This document shows positions 10,505-20,648 of a stretch of DNA of 64,000 nucleotides, in pieces. Each line of letters starts with the position of its first letter. The stretch's first letter is position 1. Below the pieces are notes generated by a model, which worked only from the letters and a program-made list of their open reading frames with translations, was not told the origin of the DNA and made no database searches. The stretch covers positions 4,247,401 through 4,311,400 of the forward strand of contig OX359198.1 of the NCBI GenBank assembly GCA_947172415.1, given 5' to 3'. The DNA comes from Chondrosia reniformis. Lineage: Eukaryota > Porifera > Demospongiae > Chondrillida > Chondrillidae. A program made the position numbers and the translations under genes.

Positions 10505-10735
10505 CAAGTTAAAGGTAGGGATGGCCAATATTGCAAAAATGACATAGTATGTCTCGAAAAAGTATCAAAACAAGACAATGATCATGAAAGATACAGCTAA
10601 CCATACAGAAGTGGCATAGTGAAATCTAAGTTACTTATCCATATATCACTTCTGCGTTTGGACTTACCATGGATAGCTGAAGTAGGGATGGTGTACACTA
10701 AAACAGAAATGATGTGTATGGATAAGTAACTTAGT
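10505..10735. mobile_element. Fold-back MITE family B, inverted copy
   Basis: Begins with GGTAGGGATGGC and carries GAAAAAGTATCAAAACAAGA, then CAGAAGTGGCATAGTGAAA. The reverse complement of the MITE at 49341-49590 matches this order throughout (GAAAAAGTAACGAAACAAGA, then CAGAAGTGGCATACTGAAA). A second GTAGGGATGG lies at 10684-10693 in direct orientation, and a segment with GTGTATGGATAAGTAACTTA inverts the earlier TAAGTTACTTATCCATA, so internal hairpins are present. It is non-coding. Confidence 0.6.
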
Positions 10736-10739
10736 CAGT

Positions 10740-12020
10740 GATACTACACATGGAAAATGGCATTGCATAAACATATACGTAAATAGTGAATTGGAAACTG
10801 ACTTTGAGAGTCAGGATGAAATCATCCTGGCATTTTCTGATAGTACATTAGGTAACAGCACTTGGACCAGTGTGATACTTTTCAGCCAATACCCATAGTA
10901 AATATATGTGTTTGTTGTAAGTAAAATGCTACAGATATTCGGTGACACTAATTGTATTCTGCAACATTCCGAAGTGTATGCCTTTGTTAGGGATGTGCTT
11001 ACTACCCCTCTAGTGGCAATGAGGGACCATATGAAAATCTTATTTTCTTAATTACTTATAGAGAACCATTTAATTTGCAATATAATTAACACCAGACCTA
11101 TTGATTAGAAGCATTATAACTGTGCATCTCTTGACATATTTTGGCTGACCATATATTAGATGGTTTGTTATGGCCTGAATCTATTTTAAGATATTCTTAT
11201 AACCTCTCTCTTTCCCAGATGATTTTTATGAGTTCATATTTTAGGGTTGCTGTGGGATAATCCATGATATATAATGCCTTGGAGATCCAGACTTTCTGTC
11301 ATTGAAGCATGTTAAACAATGTACTGTGTCATTTTTTTTATTAAAGGGATGATTTAGAGATAGCTATCGACAGTAATCATGTTTCCTAACTTCATTGAGT
11401 TGTAACTTGGGCCTACTTACCTAAATGAATGGGGATTCAATGCACTTCCCTCTTATAGTGCATGTAATCTTCCCGTAAGCACTTAACCATTGCCAATTAA
11501 TAATATAATATGATTAACTGCTAAGAGACCTATGCTGAAAATTGAGCTTTTAAAGCTCAGTTTAGATTTTGAATAAATTAGAAAGTGTAAATTCTTTAAT
11601 GTATGTAGGTTTCATGCTGACAATATCTGTTACTTATCAAAGGTGAATACTCACACAGTGAATGCAGTGGTACCCAATTCTTACTGTAAAGAAGATGAAC
11701 ACAACTTCCACATTCCTAAGCCAGAGACAACCTTGAACCTTGATCATGTTTTCTACTGCAAACACTCCTTAGTTTCAGCTAGGTATACAAACAGCAGGAT
11801 GAAGATATACTCCACTGTACCTGTTAAAAGGTTCAAGAATAATTCAAAGCTTTCAGCTGGAGGGAGTAACTCACATGCATGACTTCCTCTACACATTTAA
11901 AAATCCACTGACAATTTGTATAGTGTTGTTGTTGAAGCTTGAATGTGCAAGAGGCAATATGACACTTGTATCTATATATATGTACATGTATACAGATAAT
12001 CTGTTGTGCACTTTCATCGG
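10740..12020. other. Stretch without a recognisable gene
   Basis: AT-rich sequence. An open frame at 11643-11882 (79 codons) shows no motif, signal peptide or clear splice context and is not called. No repeat structure was seen by eye. Confidence 0.35.
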
Positions 12021-12021
12021 T

Positions 12022-12085
12022 GAACAAGCATTTCAAGTTAAAAACGAGAGGCGCCTGGATGCCCCAAACTCGAACTACTTGCTGG
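12022..12085 (+). repeat. Dispersed repeat A, partial copy
   Basis: GAACAAGCATTTCAAGTTAA followed by AACGAGAGG and AACTCGAACTACTTG matches the first 65 bp of repeat A at 10121 and 60448. A weaker echo (CAAGTTTAAAGACTCGT) occurs at 12233-12250. From there to 12620 nothing further was recognised. Confidence 0.5.
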
Positions 12086-12624
12086 TTTTTAGATATACGG
12101 ATTTGAAATTGAAGACAATCAAATGAGACACTGGAATCCATGAAATGATATAGTGGCTAAGAGCTGACAATTCTTATAAAACCTTTTGCGAAGGCCTTAC
12201 GTTGGTTTAGTAAAATTAATTAAGGATAGTTTACAAGTTTAAAGACTCGTCAGTTGGCCATGGCTAAAGTGAAATTTAGCTTAAAATGTGCACATTGAGT
12301 GCCCAAGCATCCACTAGTTTGGTGACACAGGAATATATGCAATGGAACCCTTATAATCAGGACACCCTAAAGATAGGGGTGTCCTTGTTTGAGAGGTTTT
12401 GATTTTTGTAACTGTAATGTCCAAAATCTGCAATTTTCACATTTACTTTTATTCAGTTAAGTGTTTACAGTGTAAATCAAGACTTAATTACATGCTTAAA
12501 AAGGATAGTCAAGGAATTCGTTAAAGAATTGTTTGGCACATCCTTTCTGTAAAATGTCATTTTGAGAGAATTTCTAGAATCCAATAGCACAACATGCAAT
12601 TTAATAATCTATGATATATACATG

Positions 12625-12948
12625 CAGTAGAACACCCCATATCCGGTCCCTGAAGTTATGAGCACCTCGATCAACCGGGCAGTCTTTTCATGCCTGCTAA
12701 TTTTTAAAATCACTGTTGTAATGAATTCTATTATTAGCAACCCCCACAGCAAGGTTTGGCACACATGTGCAAGTGTATAATAGGTTAAAATTACGGGCAG
12801 AAATCCTGCTGCTGTCACACTGGAAATCAAATTGAAGATTATTGAAGATATCAGAGGTGGAAAGGTTCGTAGTTGTGGGCAATTTCATAGCTATGAGCAT
12901 GCACCCCCTGGTCCTATATAAGCCACCCATATATGAGGGGTTCTACTG
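12625..12948. mobile_element. pogo/Tigger-type MITE, about 324 bp
   Basis: The left end CAGTAGAACACCCCATAT and the inverted right end (12931-12948, reverse complement CAGTAGAACCCCTCATAT) form an 18-bp terminal inverted repeat with two mismatches. CAGT-x-GAAC ends with a TA duplication are typical of pogo/Tigger elements. TA follows the right end, but the left flank is TG, probably mutated. Similarity extends inward (GTTATGAGCA against ATGAGCATGC). There is no transposase; it would need one in trans. Confidence 0.75.
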
Positions 12949-12959
12949 TATAATATATA

Positions 12960-13900
12960 TATATATATAGAAGGGAGACCTTGGACTTGGTGAAATGATA
13001 CTTGAGATGGGGAACATTGACGACATCAGCCAGGGTGGAAGATAGAGGCAGTGCATGTCACAGCATTTTGGGAGAGGGAGCCACTTTTTGGTGTAGCTGG
13101 TGGCCTTGGATTGGATCCTCTGGATATTGCTTTCAGTATTGGCATTGACTGTTATATAAGCAAAATTATAGTGAGGGGACTATAATTAAACTTTGTATAT
13201 GCAGCTATAATGGGTTGGCTGACTAATGCTTTGACTGCCATCCCAATTTTGAGCTTGGTGTCTTTTGCTGGCCCTTCTTCTTGTTTGGAATGGGGATGGC
13301 ATTATGGTAGGAACTTGGATGCTTTTGGCATAATTCTTGCTGTCCTACCTTGGGTTCTGTTGGTTGCTTCCACTTTGTTGATCACTATTGAAACACACTT
13401 GTCAGGTCTGATGTTTAATCCTAATTCTTGGTATTTGCTGTCAAGTTCAGTGTAACAACTATACTTGGTGTTCTGTTGGATTTTCGGAGCCTATATAGAG
13501 TTATATAGGTCTTTGGCAAAGGCTTTGGTTTTGTGAGCAAGTGATAGTGAGAAATCAGTGGTTCCTTTCTTTAGGTCTTTGGATTGATATTCTGTGGAGG
13601 TGGGGAGGTAGTTGGAGTTGTTTCCTTGGGCTTATTTCCAATTAGCTGACCCTAGGTTAATGGTCTCCTTTGTGTTCTCATTGTGCGTTACTGCACATGT
13701 GGAAGAGCCATCAGTGTGGTGCTCTGTGACTAGTTTTGCTGAGGTACCAGCCAAGTGGTTAAGGTGAGTCTTGCTCATTCCACTCTAAATAGATAAATTT
13801 TCCAACTTGTGGTAGATGTTTTGTTTCTTGTAGGGGGACTTGGAAACAGTAGCCGGTGGTGACCGTTTCTGTGATAGAGTTGAAGGAGAAGGAGATCAGA
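12960..13900 (-). pseudogene. Decayed non-LTR retrotransposon RT (C-terminal part)
   Basis: Minus-strand blocks in changing frames include ELGLNIRPDKCVSIVIN near 13400 and TSYTKKWLPLPKC near 13090. These resemble the region after the catalytic box and the (I)RKWL-x-LP block found in a family of LINE-like RTs of corals and fishes (memory-based). The catalytic box itself could not be located. Stops and shifts are frequent. The plus-strand frame at 13210-13455 is the antisense shadow of this relic. Confidence 0.5.
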
Positions 13901-14717
13901 AAAATCAAAGGAGTGTCTCCTTGGAAAATTCCTTATCTGATGGGAAAATACTCTGTAGTCATCTTTTTGTGGTGACAGATGCTTTTAGTTGGTTGTAGGG
14001 CTCTTGATATAGGATGAGATGTTTCATGTGATCTTCAGTTGTTTTGACATTATGAAGATCAAGGAGTGCGTAGCTGATCCAAATGCATATATATCACTGT
14101 GCAAGAAAAAGGGCAGTTTGTTATAGTTTGCAAGTGTTGCAAATTACTGATTTACTGAGTGTCTGCCAACAATAACACACAAAATACATCTTAGTAGAAG
14201 TAATGATGATATTCATTAACCAATTAAGCAAATGGTTAAAATGTTTTCTCAGGCTGGAGGAACCTTGTCATATTGATTCCAGCACCAGTATCATTTAGCA
14301 GCCTTAGTTCCCTTTTAGTTAGTGTTAATAATTTAATATTTACCCGCTATGAGTGTTTAACGTTCACTGTATTGCTTGCAAAAATTTGAATGATGTAAAG
14401 TTGCAGTAATTGATTGACTGACCTTATATTTGCAGTGGCTGAATAATCACTGCATGTAGTGCATTTTGATCACCATTTATAAACTCTAGTAGTGACTGAA
14501 TAGATCTATTTTCCAATTTATATTAATTGAGATAGAGATTGCCTCCTTGATGCACCATGTGAATCAGATAGAATCCTTGAATCCCATCTTTAGTATATGT
14601 ATCTGCAGATCGTCTGTATTATTGCATGCTTTAGCAAGATCATATTTAATGATCTGTTTATCAATATAATGTCTCATTGTGCATGCATACATTAATATGT
14701 TGCTCAGTGTACAGTTC
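13901..14717. other. Stretch without a recognisable gene
   Basis: Sequence between the LINE relic and the 3' LTR. No motif or repeat seen. The flank of the LTR at 14706-14717 would be the place to seek the target duplication of the gypsy element, but its partner at the 5' end is lost. Confidence 0.35.
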
Positions 14718-14910
14718 TGTGATATCGTAGTCCTATATCCAACTTAAGCACTAACAACACTGTTCACAATAATTTCCTTAATAACAAAGTTACACTCAAC
14801 AGCAAAACTAAGACTGACTATAAATAGATACATAGGGCTTTTAAATAGGAAAAAGGTCACATGCATGATTACATCATACTTAATTAAGGTCAGAGGTAAA
14901 GGTTATCACA
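14718..14910 (-). repeat. 3' LTR of the gypsy element (193 bp)
   Basis: On the minus strand the LTR begins TGTGATAACC right after a polypurine tract and ends ACGATATCACA. The last 10 bp are identical to those next to the PBS at 19879-19888, which fixes the boundary. TG...CA ends and a short length fit small gypsy LTRs. CTATTTAAAAG inside (about 14845) is a likely TATA element for the retroelement transcript. Confidence 0.85.
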
Positions 14911-14924
14911 TTTCCCTTCCACTT
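14911..14924 (-). other. Polypurine tract of the gypsy element
   Basis: AAGTGGAAGGGAAA on the minus strand lies directly before the LTR start TGTGATAACC. Such a purine run primes plus-strand DNA synthesis in LTR retrotransposons. One T interrupts it. Confidence 0.8.
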
Positions 14925-15177
14925 AAATATATAAGTTAGGAATAACCAAATCTGTCAACAGGTTTACCAACACGGCTCAGATAACGGCGTTGAGTAGGCA
15001 TTGTTGATGGAACTGCACACGTGTCCAACGTTGCCGAACGGGTAGAAACTTCCTAAGTCAATGGCTGACTCTCAATTGTGGATGGGACTACGGTCTCCAA
15101 TGATTCTGGAACCACCTGAGCTCTACTGTTAAAAATGCGAATGTGGTCCACATGTCATTTCCACACTTGTCCTGTGT

Positions 15178-15980
15178 CTAGTTGATCATGATATGACAGA
15201 GGTCCAGAGGTTGCTGCAAAATAGCTATAGCTTTCCAGGGGGAGTCAGGGTGCAAGAAATCTCGAGTGACTACCCGTTCTCCCACACTGAACCTTCGATT
15301 TCTGTTTCTCCTCTTAGCATTTTGTAGCTGTGATTCTTGATTGGCTTGAACTCTGTCTGCGGTATTTGGTCTCAAAAGATCTAGTCTGGTATGAAGTCTT
15401 CTTCCCAGGAATAAGGTGCTTGGAGCTTCCCCCGTTGTAGTATGAGGAATGTTTTAAGGGGAAATTTTCCAGTCGATGTTGTGTTACACATCAACTGTGT
15501 GTAAGCTTTCATAGCTTGTTTAAAACTTTGGACTAATCTTTCTGCTGTTCTTTTGGACGCAGGATGGTAGGGCACAGTTCTGATATGTTTGACCCCGTTT
15601 TTGTTGAACTTGGCAAACTCTGCTGAGGTAAACTGAGGACCATTGTCCAACACAATCTGCAGTGGAATACCATACCGACTAAAAAGGTTCCTCAAGACTT
15701 CAATGGTCTTTGCAGATGTCGTAGTGGGCATCTCGATAATTTCTGGCCATTTTGAATGAGCATCAATGACCAAAAGATAGGACTTCCTTTGTAATGGTCC
15801 AGCAAAATCCACATGTATGCATTGCCATGGTCTCATTGGCCATATCCACGGGTGTACTGCTGCCTTCAGTGGAGAACTCTCCTCACTCTGACAACCGTGG
15901 CAAGCCGTTACCATTTCTTCAATATCTTGATCAAGATGTGCACGTGGCCACCACACATAGCTTCTTGCAAGAGCTATCAT
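15178..15980 (-). pseudogene. Ty3/gypsy integrase
   Basis: The first frame (15980-15381) covers the end of the HHCC zinc finger (YVWWPRAHLDQDIEEMV, then CHGCQ) and the DDE core. The core has HVDFAGPL and LLVIDAHSKWPEI (first Asp region), VLDNGPQFTSAEFAKF (second Asp), and YHPASKRTAERLVQSFKQ, where the Glu lies in the AERLVQ segment. A frameshift then leads to 15375-15178, the basic C-terminal domain with FSVGERVVTRDF. The usual HPxSNGxAER has become HPASKRTAER, a change at a conserved turn. Confidence 0.85.
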
Positions 15981-16684
15981 CCAAACATCCCGCAGTGACT
16001 CTTATGGAGTTCCTGTAGTACCTTTGTGCGATACTTCTCTGGGACTATGACTCGAATTCCCCACAAAAAACAATCTCCTTCGACAGTGAGTTCTTTCATC
16101 CGTTGAAGATAAGGTACTATGTCTCCTGTGATCCGCTTGTCACTAGGCCACCCATGCAAAATGAATTTTAATACCTTACTGAGCAGTAGATCATTTCTGG
16201 TAGCAGTTGCAAGCATTCTTGCAGTTACTGGCAGAGTTTCAACTTGACCCAGATTGAAACTTGAGACAGCTACGATATCTCCTCCCTCTCTGGTAAATTC
16301 TGCTAACGGTAGTCGTGACAGACAGTCTGCATTGGCATGTTTTTTGGTCGGTTTGAATTCAATCTGATACTGGTAAGCGGAAAGTATAAGTGCCCAGCGT
16401 TGTAATCTAGCAGCTGCCAACGGAGGTGTACTCTTGCTGGGTGTCAAAATGGTAGTGAGAGGCTTGTGGTCCATGACCAATGTGAAATGCCTTCCATAGA
16501 GGTAAGTGTGAAACGTTTTTACTCCATACACCAAAGCCGAGGCTTCTTTTTCAAACTGTGCATAATTGTTTTCACTAGATGTAAGAGTGCGTGATATGAA
16601 GGCCTCTCCTGTCCATATGGAGACACACATGTAATCACTGCTTGAACTCCATACACTGAGGCGTCAGCTGCAAGGCGAGTGGCA
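15977..16684 (-). pseudogene. Ty3/gypsy RNase H and integrase zinc finger start
   Basis: Upstream of the Met at 16630 the frame gives LAADASVYGVQAV (first catalytic Asp of RNase H). Then come FEKEASALVYGVKTFHTYL (Glu), FTLVMDHKPLTTIL (Asp) and HANADCLSRLP (Asp). The end, LQELHKSHCGMFG, starts the integrase HHCC motif. The LINE at 16697 sits just before this domain and separates it from RT. Confidence 0.85.
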
Positions 16685-16696
16685 ATTGTGGATCAT

Positions 16697-17707
16697 CATC
16701 ATTTCTCATCATTCAATAATGGCAAAATCTCCTATGCAGGAGGTAGCCTGATATACATAGGGTTGTAGCATTGCGTGTCTAAAGCATTCATGTTCCTTAG
16801 TCAATATGTTAACTATAAATGAGTCATTTATTTAAAATTATCTTTCCACCGCTTCTTTGGTCTTCCTCTAGGTCTCTTTCCTGTCATTTCTTCTTCATAC
16901 ACTTGCTTCACCAATCGGTCTGTATTCATTTCCTCCATCTTCACCTTCCATCTTCTTTGCTTCTCCTTCACCATATCTACTACTGCTTCCTGTCCAAGTG
17001 ATCTCCTCACATCTTCATTTCTAACTCTGTCCAGCCTTGACACACCTTCCACTCTCCTTAAAAACATCATTTCAGATGCCTGTAACTTGCTTTCATGTCT
17101 TCTCTGCATGGTCCAGGTCTCGCAGCCATAGATGAGGGTGGGCACCACCATTGCATTGAATACCCTCAACTTAGTTTTCTTCAGTAACTCTCTTCTTTCA
17201 AGCACCTCCTTCCTCATAGCACCTACCACCTTTGCTGCTGCCCCCACGTGCTGTTCAATTTCTTCATCACATAACCCATCTGAACTGACCATTACTCCTA
17301 GGTACTTAAGCTTCTTGACAGTTTCAATGTCTTCACCTTCTACGTTCAGGTTACAATCCTCTTCTGTCCTACTCACCATCATCACCTTTGTCTTCCCCAG
17401 GTGCATCTTCATTCCCCACTTATCCATCACTTTCTTCATCTCCCCCAAGTTTGTCTGCATATCTTCCTCCTTCTCCGTCACCATCACTATATCATCCGCA
17501 AAAAGTATCAGCTGCACGTTGGTAGTTGTTAGCTGAACCCCACCCTGTAACTTCTCCATTGTTTCTCTCATTATTCCATCCATAAACACATTAAACAGCC
17601 ATGGCGACATCACACACCCCTGCCTCACTCCTTGGGTAATGGGGAACCACCCAGACACTTTCCCACTAGTACGCACACATGCTTGGCTCCCTAGGTACAT
17701 GGACTGG
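16697..17707 (-). mobile_element. 5'-truncated RTE-type LINE inserted in gypsy, 12-bp TSD
   Basis: ATTGTGGATCAT occurs at 16685-16696 and again at 17708-17719, flanking the LINE exactly, so the target-site duplication is 12 bp. The 3' end (minus strand) finishes in a short ATG-rich tail, typical of RTE-group elements that end in microsatellites rather than poly(A). The 5' end is truncated inside RT. The reading frame inside is intact for 290 codons, so this insertion is much younger than the gypsy it disrupts. Confidence 0.92.
16828..17700 (-). CDS. RTE-type reverse transcriptase, C-terminal 290 residues
   Basis: Open from the truncation point to the natural stop. It has ITQGVRQGCVMSPWLFNVFM (motif B; motif A is lost), VQLILFADDIVMVTE (motif C, catalytic Asp-Asp), KYLGVMVSSDG, TLIYGCETWTM, FLRRVEGVSRLDRVRNEDV and the basic end RPRGRPKKRWKDN. 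No internal stop or frameshift is present. The first Met is not a real start; translation would come from an upstream part that is missing. A relative in the same orientation is at 41.1-41.8 kb with the same end (RPRGGPRKRW). The protein cannot be active without motif A. Confidence 0.88.
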   Translation of the reverse strand: MYLGSQACVRTSGKVSGWFPITQGVRQGCVMSPWLFNVFMDGIMRETMEKLQGGVQLTTTNVQLILFADDIVMVTEKEEDMQTNLGEMKKVMDKWGMKMHLGKTKVMMVSRTEEDCNLNVEGEDIETVKKLKYLGVMVSSDGLCDEEIEQHVGAAAKVVGAMRKEVLERRELLKKTKLRVFNAMVVPTLIYGCETWTMQRRHESKLQASEMMFLRRVEGVSRLDRVRNEDVRRSLGQEAVVDMVKEKQRRWKVKMEEMNTDRLVKQVYEEEMTGKRPRGRPKKRWKDNFK

Positions 17708-17719
17708 ATTGTGGATCAT

Positions 17720-18705
17720 AATGAGCTATAACATTTGTAGACAGAAGGGCATCTTTGGCTTTGACAAAGCCGTTTCACAGTCCTCTGTCCAATCAAAAGT
17801 GACATCTTTCTGTAACGAGTAGTTAAGTGGTTGGATCTCCGTTGCCAAATTTGGGATGAATTTTCCATAATAATTTAGAAGACCCAGAACTGACCTCAAT
17901 TCGGTAACATTCTAAGGTGAAGGAGCATTTTGAATCACTTTCAATTATTCATCTGTTGGATGCACCCCTATCTTGTGACCCGGGTATTCAACGGAATCTT
18001 GCATAAATTTGCATTTTGACTTCTTGAAGCGAAATCCTCGGCTGTTCAACCTCTCCGAAACAGTAGCCAATGTGCTGAGATGTTCCTCATCATTTCGACC
18101 TGTGATAAATGTAACACATCACATGACTGATACCTTGTAAGACTACATCCATGGTTCTTTGAAACATTGCTAGGGCTGATGCAATGCCAAACGGTAGCCT
18201 GGTGTAACAATATAGTCCCTTGTGTGTATTGATTTTCAGGAGCTTCTTGGATGCCTCATCCAGTCGTAACTGCTGATATGCTTGAGATAGATCAAGCTTC
18301 ATGAATTTCTGACCACCTGATAATGATGCAAATATATATCTCCTCAGCCCTGGGTAGTGGGTGTTATTCAATATCAAGTGCAGGGTTGACAGTGACACGA
18401 TAATCACCAAAGATCCGTAATTTTCCGTCCTTCAGAACTGGCACAATAGGCGTGGCCCATTCACTGCTGTCCACCTTGTCAAGAATGCCTACTGGCTCCA
18501 GTCGATCAATTTCAGCACTGATGGTTTCTTTCAGAGCGAATGGAACCGGTCGTGTGCGAAAGAACTTTGTTTGTGCTATGGATTTTGTCCTAAGGGAGAT
18601 GGTTATATCAGTTACAGTACCCAGCTCCTCCTTGAAAACATCTTTGTGCTTGTCCAACAGTGCTTGCCATGGAGTAGGGGTTACTGAATAAGATAGATAT
18701 CCCAA
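17720..18705 (-). pseudogene. Ty3/gypsy reverse transcriptase
   Basis: Two main frames, 18705-18364 and 18410-18090, with decayed sequence to 17720. Blocks: AQTKFFRTRPVPFALKETI, SSEWATPIVPVLKDGKLRI, FGDYRVTVNP (motif 2a), FMKLDLSQAYQQLRLD (motif A Asp), GLYCYTRLPFGIASALAMFQ (motif B). Then the frame breaks just before the expected YxDD box near 18100. The fingers blocks place it in the same gypsy group as the RT at 36.8-37.3 kb. Confidence 0.85.
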
Positions 18706-18732
18706 TGTGTGATTTAACTTGGCCAGCCAATT

Positions 18733-19260
18733 TCATCCAAGCAAGGCAGGGCCCTTTCCTTTTACTATCAATAAGGGTAGTGTTAGGCATTTATCCTGAT
18801 GCTTCACCTGGACAATCATCTCACCACATATTTGTAGATGCACTTTTGTGTATGTTTTCAAAACTACTGATGACGGCTGTAGTGTAGCTGTGGGAATCAA
18901 TTCCTTCTGTTGGGATACAGTCATCACTGACATAGCTGCCCCAGTGTCCACTTCCATGGGTACATTGGTACCATTTATTTTAACATTTACGGTAAGTGGT
19001 TTGGCTACCTGATCTTCTAAATGCAAAAGTGACAATTCATCCTCAGAACTAACTTCTGCCACATGATGCTGACTAGTGGAAGGTATCAACTTGCTAGAAA
19101 GGCATCTCTTGGATAAATGACTAATTTTATGACACTTGTGGCACCTGCTTTCTTTGAACCTGCAATTAGCTCCTGTATGGTTTTTTCCTCCACAACGGTG
19201 GCACTGTAATTGATTTGGTGCCTTACGTCCAGGCTGCTGAGTTGACCTTTTTGGCTGATA
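18733..19260 (-). pseudogene. Gag zinc knuckles and aspartic protease
   Basis: From about 19210 to 19090 the minus strand reads CHRCGGKNHTGANC and then CHKCHKISHLSKRC, two CCHC-type knuckles that bind RNA. In the frame 19089-18733, VPMEVDTGAAMSVMT is the active-site DTGA of a retropepsin-like protease, and LLIVKGKGPALLG is the ALLG end block before the RT linker. A shift separates knuckles from upstream gag. A stop follows ALLG. Confidence 0.85.
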
Positions 19261-19281
19261 AGAGTTTTGCTGAATAGGCCT

Positions 19282-19861
19282 TCACTTATCTGATATCCTG
19301 TTGATATCCCTAGACATGAGGGAAGAGGCTTGTTCAGACAGCTGACTGGAATGATGATCAGCTGCTTCAGCACTTAATGCTATTTCTGTGGCCTTTTGGA
19401 AAGTAAGCTCAGCTTCATGCAAAAGACTCTTCTGTACACTTAGTGATCGCATTCCACAAACAAATTGATCTCTGAGAGCTTCCTCTAAATGATTATCAAA
19501 CTGGCAGTTTCTGGCTATACACTTTAACTCTGCAATGTATGTGGCACAAGACTCCCCTGGTTCCTGCATTCAGCATTAAAAACGGAATCTCTCGGCAAAT
19601 AGCACTGGCTTAGGCTCATAGTGCTGTTTTAGCACCTTCCTCAATTCCTCATATAACTTACTGGTTGGCAATATTTCTGAGCACTCCATAAGCCTTACTA
19701 CCTATTAGACTAAGAAAAACGGCTACTTTCTTCTCATTTGCTATGGTATTGGCATGCATGAAGAGCTGAACTCGCTCCAGATAAGCTGTTACAGGCTCTA
19801 CCTCACCATCAAACTCCTGAATTATTCCAATAGTTGCTGCCATAATGATAAATAATCCCAC
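19282..19861 (-). pseudogene. Ty3/gypsy gag N-terminal part
   Basis: Frame 19861-19658, with a likely start Met at 19843 (MAATIGIIQEFDGEVEPV), reads YLERVQLFMHANTI and KVAVFLSLIGSKAYGVLRN. It continues after a shift in 19569-19282 with ESCATYIAELKCIARNCQF and LRDQFVCGMRSLSVQKSLL. These are the capsid-like helices of this gypsy group. It lies 20-40 bp after the PBS, as expected for the first gene. Confidence 0.8.
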
Positions 19862-19878
19862 ACAATCCCGTCACCAGA
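19861..19878 (-). other. Primer-binding site of the gypsy element
   Basis: On the minus strand the LTR end CACA is followed by TCTGGTGACGGGATTG. TGGTG(A) directly after the LTR is typical of tRNA 3' ends (CCA complement) used for minus-strand priming. The primer tRNA was not identified. Confidence 0.6.
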
Positions 19879-19892
19879 TGTGATATCGTGAA

Positions 19893-20397
19893 TAAATCAA
19901 GAAATTCATGCGTGCATCTAATTCATGCGTATTCGTGCAAGGCCTCTCAGCGTGCACAAATTACATCACATGGAATTTCCTTTGCATACGAAATAATTAC
20001 TGTAACGCCTGGGTATGTGCACGTGTAGCTTTACAGCGCTAGTGTGAAAGGTAGGAGAGTTTGACCATGACCTTGCTGCGGTATTTTGCAAAGGCGAAGG
20101 TGGTCGACCCCGAAGGAGACAGGAATCGGGGAGAAACCTACTGCAGAGGCCAACAAACGTGTGGCAGAAGTACTCGAACGGCAGCAGCTAAGTCAATCCA
20201 ATCGTATGCGTATGGTTACAGCGCACTCGGAGGAATCTTGTGTATGATTGTCAGTGTTATAAATACCCAATTATGTGGCCACCCAATACTGATAATGCAA
20301 ATTTGCATAAATTAAACCACAATACTTTAGATTTCTAGGAATCATCTTTTAACTAAAACTGCATGAATTTAAAGCAGCATGAATTTCTTGATTTACG
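19893..20397. mobile_element. Inverted-repeat element abutting the 5' LTR stub
   Basis: TAAATCAAGAAATTCATGC at about 19893-19912 occurs inverted at 20376-20396 (GCATGAATTTCTTGATTTA). The element, about 500 bp, starts only a few bases from the gypsy LTR stub and seems to have replaced or displaced the rest of the LTR. No transposase frame was seen. A target duplication is not clear. The interior has a high-GC stretch (20040-20170) unlike the flanks. Confidence 0.55.
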
Positions 20398-20648
20398 GTA
20401 AGAGGTATAAAAGATTGTAGCTCAAGCTGAAGTCACACTGAAGTCACGAAGTAATTATGATGTCATTGAATACGTATCCTCTTTTGACAGTCGATTTGGA
20501 GATTTGATCGATCAACGAGTTGTTTAAGCCTTCCGTTGCGAAGTAAAACTTATTGCCCAAGAAACAAGAGAGATACGTGTCTGTACTTAAATAATTTTTT
20601 CGTCAAAACGAATCATCGATCAAGTCAGGTACCTTGCGCATGACCAAC
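20398..20648. other. Spacer with a TATA-like motif
   Basis: Short spacer between the inverted-repeat element and the LINE relic. GGTATAAAAG at 20404-20413 resembles a TATA box, but no gene start follows that could be recognised. Confidence 0.3.

Larger units (their letters stand above)
14718..19889 (-). mobile_element. Ty3/gypsy retrotransposon with a nested LINE
   Basis: Minus-strand order is 5' LTR stub (19879-19889), PBS, gag with two zinc knuckles, protease, RT, RNase H, integrase, PPT, 3' LTR. This is the standard gypsy order. Without the LINE insertion (16697-17707 plus one 12-bp target copy) it is about 4.15 kb. All domains have frameshifts or stops, but catalytic residues remain readable, so it is an inactive copy of moderate age. 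The 5' LTR is cut 11 bp from its end by another repeat (19893-20397). Confidence 0.9.

Noticed and set aside
11643..12126. Two plus-strand frames of about 80 codons
   Set aside because: No motif; the second runs through a copy of repeat A and is likely chance.
13210..13455. Hydrophobic 81-codon frame resembling a membrane protein
   Set aside because: It lies antisense to a decayed RT relic and has no signal or homology that I recognise.
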